Of a stretch of DNA of 45,624 bases, positions 1 to 7,694 are shown piece after piece; positions within the stretch are counted from its first letter, which is position 1, and every line of letters starts with the position of its first letter. The notes beneath the pieces are model-generated. The model ran no database searches. It worked only from the letters and a program-made list of their open reading frames with translations, and had not been told where the DNA came from. Position numbers and translations under genes: made by a program. Source of the stretch: a virus; IMG/VR virus record IMGVR_UViG_3300005471_000025, positions 1-45,624 of that record. The stretch is one strand, 5' to 3'.

Positions 1-111
1 GCGAGACTGCTGGGAGGAGAGTTGCCGGAGCCAGTCGTCCACGCCCTGAAGCTCACGGCGAGTCTGCTCGTCCGGGAAGGCTGCGAGGCGGATCGGGCGG
101 TAAGGTCTCAT
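1..111 (-). CDS. N-terminal end of the tail fibre, cut by the window edge
   Basis: A reading frame opens at ATG 111, overlapping the stop of the nozzle gene (ATGA, 111-108), and runs off the left edge after 37 codons. It reads as plausible protein (begins MRPYRPIRLAAFPDE). If the two window ends are joined with a shared GC dinucleotide, this frame continues without a stop into the long ORF at 43085-45613, giving one protein of about 882 residues. I infer that this is the start of the tail fibre gene and that the molecule is circular or circularly permuted. With a blunt join the frame would be off by two and would end about 40 codons later. Confidence 0.6.
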   Translation of the reverse strand, partial: MRPYRPIRLAAFPDEQTRRELQGVDDWLRQLSSQQSR

Positions 112-2591
112 GTGCGCGACTCCTCTAGCCCGTGGCCCGAGAGTTGGAGGCCCATCTGGGTCAGGCGCACGGCCCCGCCCGCATCCGCCCCGGGCTCCGT
201 GAACTTGAGTTGAAGCGAGTCAAAGAGCGTGTCGATCGCGAGGTAGGCGACCCCACCGTTTGTGTTCGTGAAGGTCTTCGCCGTGCCGTTTACCTGAGCG
301 TCGGCCGATGTGCGCGTGATCGGCGTTGCGGTCACGGTGGAGACGGGAGAGTCGCTCCGATGCCGCACCCAGAGCGAGTTCAACGTCACCTGCCCGCCCC
401 AGCCCCCGGGGTACATCTCCCGAGACTGGACCGAGAAGGGGATCGTGCCGCCTGCGTTATGCGTGTAGCCGCGATCCTCCACGTAGACAAACCCAGCCGC
501 CTGGCCCGTGAGGAGCGTGTCCTCGCCTGCGAGGCGCCCGCAGCAGGCGGACAAGGCGGCCACGTCCACTGGCCCCGTGATCTTCAACGTCCCATCCTCA
601 CGCCGGTGCTGCGGGTCGTAGTGGAGCACGAGCGCCTTCGTGTTCGCCGTCTGGCCCGGGGGCGTGTAGTAGAGCCAAAGCTGCCTGAGGAGCGGGTAGT
701 CGACCAGCACGGACGTGCGGAGGTAGTTGGTCACGTCGGCGGCAGACGGGAGGCGCACAGTCGTGGCCCAGTCGAGGTCGTTCGTGAGGACCTTCGTCTG
801 GAAGCCGTCGGTAGTGTGGAGGCCGTCGTGGGAGACGTAGGCGAGGAGTTGCGCCCCGCCGTCGGGGGAGAAGAGGGCTGCCGCCATGGCCCCAACGATG
901 CCGTGGCTCTCCGAGATCGCCTCGTAGCACCGCCCCCGATCGAACTCGGCGTCCGTCTCGCGCGGGAAGTAGTTCAGGCGGTAGATCTGGTGCGTGAGGC
1001 CGATGACGATCTTATTCCCCACGCGGCGGATGCACGTGACGTTGTCCGCCTCCTTCGTCTCGAAGTTGACGAAATAGGGCGCGGGGAAGGACTCGACGTT
1101 CCCGGGGAGGCTGCCTCGGATGATCGAGGGGTCTCCAGTGTCGTTCAGGATCATCTGGTCCTCGAAGATATCGCCCGTGGTGGCGACCGGGGGCGGCATG
1201 TCCGAGGGGTAGACGGTCGTGATGCCCGCCTCGCTCACGACCACGACTTGGTAAGGGCGGCCTGTGAGGTCGATCGGGCGCGCGGTCCCGGTCGTGTAGG
1301 GCACGATGCGAATCCAGTCGATGTTCACGGTCGTCTGGCTCGATCCCGCGTACTCCTCCCCGTACTTGACGCGCACCCCGAAGGAGGCGTTCCCGTTGAT
1401 GTCGCCCAACGCCCACCCGGCAGCCCGGCCCCAGAGGTCGTACTGGTTCCCGAGGACGACCGTGACGTAGCCGTTTGTGATCCCCTGCACCGTGCGGCAG
1501 ACGATGTACCGCGTGTTTCCGCCCGGGAAGAAGTTCACGCCGTTGTGGGTCAGGTCGAGGATCACGAGGGGAGAGTTCGGGCCGATCCCGAACACGTGGG
1601 GGCCGAACCCCGTGATCTTCAGGCGCATGTAGACCTCAAACCCAGTCACGACGCCCGTGAGGCCAGAGAAGCCGAACGTGTTCAAGAGCGCTGTGGAGAG
1701 GTTCGTGGTGCTCGTCATGCCGAGGTTGTCGGTCGCGCTGAAGACGTTTGACGTGTTGGTCCAGCCGGAGGCACCGTTCGCGGTAGCCAAACGCCCCGCC
1801 GTGGCGTTCCCGTTTCCGATCACCATCGTGGTGTTCGCGATGTCCTGCTCTCCGACCTGACGGAAGTCAGAGATGGGCGGAATCGGAGTCTCTGCCACCG
1901 TCGGCCCCGCCATGTACACGCGCCAGTGGGTGGCGTTGGCGTTGGCCAACGTGGGCTGGGTCAGGGAGACCTGCTGGGTCGCAACCGTGGTGATCTGGAC
2001 TGACTTCGGGGTGCCGGTGAAGGCGCTCTCAACGACCTGCCCGGTCAGTGTGTCTCGGTACACCTCCGTCGTGAGGAAGTGGTAGAAGCCCGGGCCGAGG
2101 GCGCTATTCCAGGCGCCTGCAACCTGGGTCGGAGCCGTCGTTAGTTCGGGGACGGGCTGGAGACCCTGATTGCGTACCCCACCGTCCGTCCGGACGACCT
2201 GGTTCGGCCCCGCACCGTAGAGGAGGTAGTGACGGTTGTTGTAGTGGACGGCGTCGAGGCTCACGCCCGAACCCACGTTCAGGGCGCCCGTGAGGACGTT
2301 GAACGCGCCCGTCTCAGCCGAATACTGGGAGAGGAAGATGTCATCCGACTCGTGAGCGGCGAGGAGGGCCGACCCGTTGTCGAACTCCAGGTAGCGGAGT
2401 CCCTTGACGTTGCCCGCTGCCCCGAGCGCCACGGCGTTGTACTTCGTGCGTCCTCTAACCTTGTGGATCGCCGAGTCGCCCGGGCGGTAGATGGCGTTAT
2501 TGGCGAGGGTTAGCTCCCCAGGCTCCAAGGTAGCCGCATCCCGAGCCGTCACGAGCCCGCCGTCAAACCCTTCAGGCGTGAGGTCGGCCAC
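108..2591 (-). CDS. tail nozzle/hub-like structural protein
   Basis: An 827-residue protein that follows the head-tail adaptor with a 2-nt gap. Its N-terminus (residues 1-35, with GFDGGLVTARDAATL and ANNAIYRPGDS) and the many short beta-like repeats resemble the P22 gp10-like nozzle or packaged-DNA stabilisation proteins of short-tailed phages. Those proteins close the tail tube below the adaptor. The middle part (about residues 280-440) looks like an inserted carbohydrate-binding or jelly-roll type domain, which is an impression only. Position and size fit a podovirus tail; the family call rests on N-terminal similarity from memory and on gene order. Confidence 0.6.
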   Translation of the reverse strand: MADLTPEGFDGGLVTARDAATLEPGELTLANNAIYRPGDSAIHKVRGRTKYNAVALGAAGNVKGLRYLEFDNGSALLAAHESDDIFLSQYSAETGAFNVLTGALNVGSGVSLDAVHYNNRHYLLYGAGPNQVVRTDGGVRNQGLQPVPELTTAPTQVAGAWNSALGPGFYHFLTTEVYRDTLTGQVVESAFTGTPKSVQITTVATQQVSLTQPTLANANATHWRVYMAGPTVAETPIPPISDFRQVGEQDIANTTMVIGNGNATAGRLATANGASGWTNTSNVFSATDNLGMTSTTNLSTALLNTFGFSGLTGVVTGFEVYMRLKITGFGPHVFGIGPNSPLVILDLTHNGVNFFPGGNTRYIVCRTVQGITNGYVTVVLGNQYDLWGRAAGWALGDINGNASFGVRVKYGEEYAGSSQTTVNIDWIRIVPYTTGTARPIDLTGRPYQVVVVSEAGITTVYPSDMPPPVATTGDIFEDQMILNDTGDPSIIRGSLPGNVESFPAPYFVNFETKEADNVTCIRRVGNKIVIGLTHQIYRLNYFPRETDAEFDRGRCYEAISESHGIVGAMAAALFSPDGGAQLLAYVSHDGLHTTDGFQTKVLTNDLDWATTVRLPSAADVTNYLRTSVLVDYPLLRQLWLYYTPPGQTANTKALVLHYDPQHRREDGTLKITGPVDVAALSACCGRLAGEDTLLTGQAAGFVYVEDRGYTHNAGGTIPFSVQSREMYPGGWGGQVTLNSLWVRHRSDSPVSTVTATPITRTSADAQVNGTAKTFTNTNGGVAYLAIDTLFDSLQLKFTEPGADAGGAVRLTQMGLQLSGHGLEESRT

Positions 2592-2593
2592 GG

Positions 2594-3499
2594 CTAGATC
2601 CCTAAGAAGTCATCGAAGCTGTCGACCTGGCGCATGCGGGCGTGGTCCATTTGAGAGACGAGGACGGCGTCGCGGTCCCCCGTGGCGCGGGTGTCGTCCC
2701 AGATCGCGCGGCGGAAGAGCACCTCCGCCCTCTCCTTCGCTTCCCCCGTGCGCGGGTTCTCGGTGTCCAGGTTCCGGAGGAAGTAGTACCGCCCCAGTTC
2801 GAGGAGCGCGTAGACGTAGCGGTCCGGGAGATCGAGGTCGGTACCGTCGGCGGCTGTCTCGGCGATCGGGCGGTGATAGCGCGCACGGAGCGTGTCGGCG
2901 GAACCAGGTACCGGGAAGACCTGGATCTTCCCGTTCTGGGTGCCGGGGGCGAAGGTGGCTGGGTTATAGATGTTGTAGAAGGCCGGGGTGCCGGGCGAGG
3001 TGAGGTCAGAGAACATGCGATCGATCTCGCGCTGCTCGCGGTACTGGAGCGGCTGTGGGTTCGTCAGGGTGCGCACGGAATAGGGACGCTTCATGGGTGT
3101 GGGAAGCGCGTAGATCGCTACACCCGTGCGGAGCGGAATGTCGGCGGAGAAGGTCAGGGTCTCGGGGCCGTTATTGACACCGCCCGTCACCGTCACGGTG
3201 GTGGAAGAGGTCACGGCTGTGACGGTCACCGTGCCGATTGTTGCGCCTACCGCCGTCTGGCCCACGTTCACGCCTGCGAAGCCGTTTGCGGTGGAGGTCG
3301 TGACCGTGCCTGCTGCGAGCGTACAGGCCGCCACCGTGAACCCGCCCGACGTGTCCATGAGGAGAAAGGACCAGTCGTGGCGCAGGTTCCACTCTTCGAT
3401 GGCGGCGAAGAGGGCGTCCTGGGCGAGGGCGAGGCGGTTCGCGTCCGAGGCGCCCGAGAGCGCCTGGGCGATGTAGGTCTTCGCGGCGGAGCGGAGCAT
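2594..3499 (-). CDS. head-tail adaptor protein (P22 gp4-like)
   Basis: A 301-residue protein. It starts with a helical segment (SAAKTYIAQALSG, then AIEEWNLRHDWSFLL) and ends with the typical pattern LPDRYVYALLELGRYYFLRN followed by a charged helix. This is the signature of short-tail phage adaptors (gp4/gp6-like) that bind the portal ring. Residues about 50-110 form a threonine- and valine-rich insertion resembling a small beta-sandwich, which many simple adaptors lack. Its ATG abuts the glycosyltransferase stop (3500-3502). The role at the portal-nozzle junction is inferred from family and position. Confidence 0.65.
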   Translation of the reverse strand: MLRSAAKTYIAQALSGASDANRLALAQDALFAAIEEWNLRHDWSFLLMDTSGGFTVAACTLAAGTVTTSTANGFAGVNVGQTAVGATIGTVTVTAVTSSTTVTVTGGVNNGPETLTFSADIPLRTGVAIYALPTPMKRPYSVRTLTNPQPLQYREQREIDRMFSDLTSPGTPAFYNIYNPATFAPGTQNGKIQVFPVPGSADTLRARYHRPIAETAADGTDLDLPDRYVYALLELGRYYFLRNLDTENPRTGEAKERAEVLFRRAIWDDTRATGDRDAVLVSQMDHARMRQVDSFDDFLGI

Positions 3500-4753
3500 C
3501 TAAGCCGTGACCTGCACGCGCTTCTTCGCACGGAGGTGCTGGTAGAAGTCAAAGAGGCCGGGCACGGTCTTCGTGTAGTGGCGATTGGCGAAGACCCACT
3601 CACGCGCCGATTCGGCAAGCGTGCGGCGGAGGTCCGGCTTCTCGATCAGGAGCGAGAGCTTATCGATGAACTCCTTCGGGTCGTGGTAGAGGAGCCCCGT
3701 TTCCCCATCGACCATCTCCTCGCTGTAGGGCGGGACCGCGCCCGCGAGAGTGACCTCGGGGCGATGGGGCATGGCCGCCTCGTACCACTTGATGGCCGAC
3801 TTCCCGCGATTGAAGATGTTGTCGACCAGAGGGCAGAGATTGATATCCGCGTCCACGATCGTGCGGAGCGGCTTGTAGGCGTCATAGGGAGCCCACGGGT
3901 GTAGCTCAAGCTGCTCTGGCGGGATGTTGTCGTGGACCCATTTGAACTCCGTCCCCCAGATGACGAACTTCACCTTGGGGTACTTCTGGGCCACGATGCG
4001 CACGGCGTCCCGGAGCGGGAACCAGTCGACGAGGTGGCTTGCTCCACCCTGCCAGAGGATGCGCACTTCGTCAGCGGGGCGCTCCTGGAGGCGAGGTTTG
4101 GGGTAGTCCTCCGGAATGACCGAGTTCGGGAAGACATACACGTCCTTACACCCGACCTCATCGCGGTAGAAGTCGCGGAGGCCGTTTGAGGGCACGGTCA
4201 CGGCATCAGACCGCCTCGCTGTGTCAAACGCCATCTCCACCCGGCGCCAGTTCGCCTCCACGTCAAACGTCTGGTTGTCGTGGCGCGTCACCCCGTCCTC
4301 CCACACGACGATCTCAGCCCCGTCGGGGAAGGTCGTGATGATGCGGTCTCCGCGCTTTAGCTTCTCGCCGTTCGGGGAGCGCACACCCAGGTGTACGAAG
4401 GCCGGGTTGAACGGGTGGAGGCAGTCGACACGATCATCGATGTCGTACACGACCGAGGGCGGGAAGAGCATCTCGGTGCGGTCTTCGTTCCAGCCGGGCT
4501 TCATGTTCCCGACGATGTTGAGGACGGACTCCATGTTCGGGCCGGTCAGGGCGTAGTCCACGATCACGTCGGCCGTGAACATCGCCTGGATGGCGTCATC
4601 GTTTGACTGCTTCCCGAAGTCGATGAACGCTTCACCGAGGCCCAGGCGATAGAGCGACTTCGCAGGCGTGAGGAGCCGGTAGTAGAGGCAGCCCGAGGGC
4701 TCTCCCATGGCTTTGGCATAGAGGGCGAACCCGGGCTTCTTGCGGTCTCTCAC
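3500..4753 (-). CDS. GT4-like glycosyltransferase
   Basis: About 417 residues from a GTG at 4753. I chose this start because an AAGGAGGA site lies 8 nt upstream; the frame stays open further upstream, but that part is a shadow of the next gene. The C-terminal half has a GT-B/GT4 Rossmann pattern: VRILWQGGASHLVDW, then KFVIWGTEF, then DINLCPLVDN with a following KWYEAAM and GETGLLY stretch, i.e. the nucleotide-sugar binding region with its acidic residue in ETG. The N-terminal half contains YDIDDRVD and SDAVTVPSNGLRDFY, the usual acceptor-side landmarks. It probably transfers a sugar from a nucleotide donor. Sitting between virion genes, it may glycosylate virion proteins or host glycans; substrate unknown. 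Confidence 0.8.
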   Translation of the reverse strand: MRDRKKPGFALYAKAMGEPSGCLYYRLLTPAKSLYRLGLGEAFIDFGKQSNDDAIQAMFTADVIVDYALTGPNMESVLNIVGNMKPGWNEDRTEMLFPPSVVYDIDDRVDCLHPFNPAFVHLGVRSPNGEKLKRGDRIITTFPDGAEIVVWEDGVTRHDNQTFDVEANWRRVEMAFDTARRSDAVTVPSNGLRDFYRDEVGCKDVYVFPNSVIPEDYPKPRLQERPADEVRILWQGGASHLVDWFPLRDAVRIVAQKYPKVKFVIWGTEFKWVHDNIPPEQLELHPWAPYDAYKPLRTIVDADINLCPLVDNIFNRGKSAIKWYEAAMPHRPEVTLAGAVPPYSEEMVDGETGLLYHDPKEFIDKLSLLIEKPDLRRTLAESAREWVFANRHYTKTVPGLFDFYQHLRAKKRVQVTA

Positions 4754-4766
4754 GCGACGGTCCTCC

Positions 4767-5105
4767 TTAGGAAACGACTGACTTGACCTTGTACTCCGGG
4801 TGGAGATCGTAGAAGCGCACCACCTTGACCGGGTCCTCCCAGAAGCCGGGATCGATCTCGCGGATCGCAGCCCGCACCGAGATGGGGGTCGTCCCCACGT
4901 ACTGCATCGTGCGGCTACCCTTCCACCAGCCCGAGGTCTTCGTGTAGCGCCCCTTTCCGTCCGCCTCCTGTGCCAGAGCGGCACGCATGTCCTCCACGCC
5001 CTTGAAGAACTCCTCCATCCGAGGGACGCGTTGGACGAGCGTCTCGGGATCGACGATCTGCCCGATCAGGCGCTCGTCCGCCATGTTGATCCGGTAGGTG
5101 GACAT
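4767..5105 (-). CDS. small virion-region protein, unknown
   Basis: A 112-residue protein starting at ATG 5105, where the A is shared with the stop of the upstream gene. It is mixed alpha/beta with a region SGWWKGSRTMQYVGTTPISVRAA and an acidic end (GFWEDPVKVVRFYDLHPEY). No family recognised. It belongs to the late operon, directly upstream of the glycosyltransferase whose ribosome site lies just beyond its stop. Confidence 0.7.
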   Translation of the reverse strand: MSTYRINMADERLIGQIVDPETLVQRVPRMEEFFKGVEDMRAALAQEADGKGRYTKTSGWWKGSRTMQYVGTTPISVRAAIREIDPGFWEDPVKVVRFYDLHPEYKVKSVVS

Positions 5106-5344
5106 CAGCGTGGGCTCCTCGTGGGGCGCTTTCTCTTCAGGCTCGGGTCGATCATCGACTCGACATCTCCGAAGTCATCGCCCATCTGCACGGTGCCCTT
5201 CGTGGTCTGGGCCGTACCCGAGTTGGCTGCCTTCTGCTGCATCGAGGTGTTCTTCGCCAGAGCCGCCGCCCGCGCCCCCGTTTGGGTGGCGGTGAAGGAG
5301 CCCTTCTTGAACTTCTTTGCCTTTTGCTGCCCGTAGTCCGCCAT
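5105..5344 (-). CDS. small basic protein, unknown
   Basis: A 79-residue protein, rich in Lys, Ala, Thr and Gln at the N-terminus (QQKAKKFKKGSFTATQTGARA) with an acidic middle (MGDDFGDVESMID) and a basic tail. It looks largely disordered. Stop and start overlap the next gene by 1 nt, so the two are probably translated in a coupled way. No function can be assigned. Confidence 0.65.
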   Translation of the reverse strand: MADYGQQKAKKFKKGSFTATQTGARAAALAKNTSMQQKAANSGTAQTTKGTVQMGDDFGDVESMIDPSLKRKRPTRSPR

Positions 5345-5359
5345 GACGCCTCCCCCAGC

Positions 5360-5719
5360 CTAGATAGTGGCCTTTCGCTTCCGATATGCGGAGATCGCCT
5401 GAGCGCCCTTCGCAGCCTCCTCGAAGTGGCGGATCGCGAGGGCTCGGGCGCCCGACTGCCGGGCCGTATAGTTGCCCTGAGCTTGCGAGCCCTTCTTCCG
5501 GAAGGCCGCCTCCTCCAGGGCCACGCGCTTGCGCCGGGCTGCGATCTCCGGCTCTGGCCCACCTGGCACACGACCCTGCGGCCCCCGGATTGGGTTCACA
5601 TTGATGGTCGAGGGATCGGTCGTGTCCTCCTCCGTCCCACGCCCCGGCCCGCGCCCCTGCACGCGCGTATTGGGCATCGCGCGCTTCCTACGAATGGGTC
5701 CTGGATTATCCCCGGCCAC
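5360..5719 (-). CDS. small Arg/Gly-rich virion-region protein
   Basis: A 119-residue protein from a GTG at 5719, which lies inside the 3' end of the preceding 59-residue gene (overlap 14 nt). The first 60 residues are Gly/Pro/Arg-rich and probably disordered; residues 60-119 form a charged helix (EIAARRKRVALEEAAFRKKGSQ and later IRHFEEAAKG). The GAGGAGTAAAC sequence just upstream supplies a ribosome site. No family recognised. Confidence 0.65.
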   Translation of the reverse strand: MAGDNPGPIRRKRAMPNTRVQGRGPGRGTEEDTTDPSTINVNPIRGPQGRVPGGPEPEIAARRKRVALEEAAFRKKGSQAQGNYTARQSGARALAIRHFEEAAKGAQAISAYRKRKATI

Positions 5720-5885
5720 GTTTACTCCTCTTCGGGCGCTCTGACGCGCGCCCAGCCACCTTCTCGGGTAAATCGCGGCCCTTAGACGCTTGGTCCCACT
5801 CCGCTACCTTGGAGCGGCCCCCAAGCGCCTCTGTCCCGCGTTTGGTGTGAGCCCAGCGGCGCTGGGCATCACTCCGATAAGGCAT
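5706..5885 (-). CDS. 59-residue conserved phage protein
   Basis: A short frame from ATG 5885 to TAA at 5706-5708. It encodes a basic protein beginning MPYRSDAQRRWAHTKRG and continuing through ALGGRSKVAEWDQASKG. The pattern SDAQRRWAHT...G...ALG...K...EWD...SKG matches a small protein seen in many short-tailed phage genomes (recalled, not searched). It starts 2 nt after the stop of the preceding gene. No strong ribosome site is visible, so coupling to the upstream gene is likely. Confidence 0.65.
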   Translation of the reverse strand: MPYRSDAQRRWAHTKRGTEALGGRSKVAEWDQASKGRDLPEKVAGRASERPKRSKRGRG

Positions 5886-5887
5886 CG

Positions 5888-6211
5888 TTAGGCAGCAGGC
5901 GTGTTCGCAGCCACCGCAGCCGCGAGGGCGTCAGCGGACGTGGCCAACTGCGTCTGGAGCGCCGAGATCTTCGCCGGATCGCCCGAAGCGATCGCCTCAG
6001 CGAGCTTCTGCGCGATACCCTGGATCAGGACTACGGCCGACGCCTCGACATCCGAGTTCTTCTGCACCTGCAGCGTGAGATCGTCCAAACCTGCCATGAT
6101 GATTTCTCCCTCTTTGAGTTGAGCCCGGTCAAGGGCCACACCCAGCCCTGTCTGACGCAGAAGCTGGTCCAGCTTTCTCTCGATTCGATCGAGACGAATA
6201 TCCGTGGTCAT
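5888..6211 (-). CDS. small coiled-coil protein with two possible starts
   Basis: From ATG 6211 the frame encodes 107 residues. A charged helix (LDRIERKLDQLLRQ) is followed, after an internal Met at ATG 6097, by a 69-residue unit beginning AGLDDLTLQVQKNSDVEASA and ending in an Ala-rich helix. The second unit alone resembles a very common stand-alone phage protein, and ATG 6097 has a good AGAGGGAG site 8 nt upstream, whereas 6211 has none. Either start, or both, may be used. Function unknown. Confidence 0.65.
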   Translation of the reverse strand: MTTDIRLDRIERKLDQLLRQTGLGVALDRAQLKEGEIIMAGLDDLTLQVQKNSDVEASAVVLIQGIAQKLAEAIASGDPAKISALQTQLATSADALAAAVAANTPAA

Positions 6212-6219
6212 GACGCGCA

Positions 6220-6522
6220 CTACCAGCCGCCGCCCGGCGTAGGGTCGGCCTTTTTCACGTTGGGGTCGAGATGAACGAACCGCGTGTCTTCCGGTGCTGC
6301 CTCGACCTTCCACTGTCCGTTCCCCTGCGTATTCTCCTGGTTGTTCGGGACCTTCGACAGATCGCCCGGGAAGCCGAACGATGCATCGATATACGGCGGC
6401 TCGATCGGGTCCTGGCCCAGGTCCTTTCCTGCGAGGAGGGTGCGGGTGTCGATCTCCAGAATCGATCCACCCTTCCGCATCCGCATCGGGCGTCCCTCGC
6501 CCCACTGGTTTCCGGTTCCCAT
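6220..6522 (-). CDS. small hypothetical downstream of capsid
   Basis: A 100-residue protein from ATG 6522 with an AGGAGG site 6 nt upstream. It contains GGSILEIDTRTLLAGKDLGQ and a Pro/Asn-rich middle and ends in a Gly-rich tail. It is the first gene after the capsid gene, behind two hairpins, so its expression may be set by read-through. No family recognised. Confidence 0.65.
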   Translation of the reverse strand: MGTGNQWGEGRPMRMRKGGSILEIDTRTLLAGKDLGQDPIEPPYIDASFGFPGDLSKVPNNQENTQGNGQWKVEAAPEDTRFVHLDPNVKKADPTPGGGW

Positions 6523-6547
6523 CCTGTCCTCCTATCCCCAGGCGAGG

Positions 6548-6580
6548 GAGTGAGGAGCGAGGCCCCGGCCTCACTCACTC
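6548..6580 (-). terminator. stem-loop downstream of the capsid gene (distal)
   Basis: GAGTGAG at 6548-6554 pairs with CTCACTC at 6574-6580, and inside this GAGGCC (6559-6564) pairs with GGCCTC (6567-6572), leaving a 2-nt tip. There is no U-tract on the - strand, so this is either an attenuator or an mRNA-stabilising 3' structure rather than a classical terminator. Confidence 0.4.
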
Positions 6581-6599
6581 ACTTCCCTCTCTGGCACCA

Positions 6600-6619
6600 A
6601 GAGGGCATCCATGCCCTCT
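6600..6619 (-). terminator. stem-loop just after the capsid stop
   Basis: A perfect inverted repeat, AGAGGGCAT and ATGCCCTCT around a 2-nt centre, begins a few nt after the capsid stop (6622). No run of T follows on the - strand. Together with the second stem-loop at 6548-6580 it could raise capsid mRNA stability or lower transcription of downstream genes. Confidence 0.5.
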
Positions 6620-6621
6620 GG

Positions 6622-7641
6622 TTAAGCGGTGACGTTACTCACGCGCGCGATACGGTAGTTCGCACGCGCGTTCAGGACCTCCAACGTGACCTCGCCGAGG
6701 ATCGTTCCCGCAACCGAATCCCCGCGCTTCCCAATGAGCGTGTGCTGCATCGGACGGAGCCACGCGAGACGGTTCTTCGCGCGTTCGAGGAAGAACATAT
6801 TCCCCGACGTGTCCGTGGCCTGTGCGGTGGCCGTGGAGGTCGAACCCGCCTGCGGCACCCAGCGATCCAGGACCACGTGCACGACGCCGAAATCGGAGAT
6901 GTAGTCGTCAATCGAGTTGACGAGGCGCTGCTCGATCGCGGCGATGTTCCGGTTCTGCTGGCTCACGGTGAACGCCGAGATCTGGCGCTTGATGGCCGGA
7001 CTGACGTAGCACGACTCCGGATTCCCGCCGTTGGAGTAGGCGTCTTGGAGGGCGTCGTTGAAGTTGCCCTGCGTCAGGACGCCTGAGTTATTGGTAGCCG
7101 TGCCGAGGTTCGACACGTTTCGGCCTGCCGCAGCCGTCGTCGAGATGAACCCCTGGAAGCCCAAGGCATACCGCGCCGCCGCCGAGGAGCCGGTGACGGA
7201 GGCCGACGCGTTCCCATGGAAGAACCAAACCTCCATGTCGCGCGCCAACTCCTTCGTCCCCTTCGCGATCTCATAGGCGTAGGCGTCCTTGAACCCAGCA
7301 GGGTTCACGGCACGCTGCGTCTCCGACACCGCAATGTCCTTCCGGAAGATCATCGTGTTGTTCGTGATACGGACCGGGCGCGTGGTCAGCGTGTTGTACG
7401 CCCAGTCGTCCCCTTCCACCGCCACCACACCGCCTGCGCCGGTAGCCGTGGATGTGGCGGCCAGCGTGTCGGTGAGCCATTCGTGGACGGTGTGCATCGC
7501 CCGTACCTTGGGCGCCTGCGAGACCCATGGGGTGTCCCACGGGTCGATATTCGTGATGAGATCGAGTAGATCTTCACGGTTGGCACCTGCGCCAGCCGCA
7601 AAGCCATATCCATATACGCCAAAATTGCCCGGAGCAGCCAC
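6622..7641 (-). CDS. major capsid protein (DUF5309, SU10-like)
   Basis: A 339-residue protein from GTG 7641 with AGGAGG 8 nt upstream. The N-terminus has REDLLDLITNIDPWDTPWVSQ and a nearby HTVHEWLTDTL, then NNTMIFRKDIAVSETQ and GTKELARDMEVWFFHG. These are the signatures of the DUF5309 group, HK97-fold capsid proteins found in SU10-like podoviruses. The end, LEVLNARANYRIARV, is also typical. It forms the capsid shell. Hairpins follow the stop, and the scaffold gene precedes it, as expected. Confidence 0.9.
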   Translation of the reverse strand: MAAPGNFGVYGYGFAAGAGANREDLLDLITNIDPWDTPWVSQAPKVRAMHTVHEWLTDTLAATSTATGAGGVVAVEGDDWAYNTLTTRPVRITNNTMIFRKDIAVSETQRAVNPAGFKDAYAYEIAKGTKELARDMEVWFFHGNASASVTGSSAAARYALGFQGFISTTAAAGRNVSNLGTATNNSGVLTQGNFNDALQDAYSNGGNPESCYVSPAIKRQISAFTVSQQNRNIAAIEQRLVNSIDDYISDFGVVHVVLDRWVPQAGSTSTATAQATDTSGNMFFLERAKNRLAWLRPMQHTLIGKRGDSVAGTILGEVTLEVLNARANYRIARVSNVTA

Positions 7642-7694
7642 TTCAGAGCCTCCTTGCTCTTTCGGTCTAGGGCTTCCTTGCCCCTACCGACTGG

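Noticed and set aside
132-1751. Long + strand frame opposite the nozzle gene
   Set aside because: Antisense shadow in GC-rich DNA: Arg/Val/Glu-rich low-quality composition, no ribosome site, and the opposite strand carries a clear structural gene. The same applies to 2642-3904 and 39713-40939.
4754-4984. N-terminal 77-codon extension of the glycosyltransferase frame
   Set aside because: The sequence is Arg/Ser-rich shadow of the overlapping 112-residue gene, and a GTG with an AAGGAGG site at 4753 gives a sensible start.
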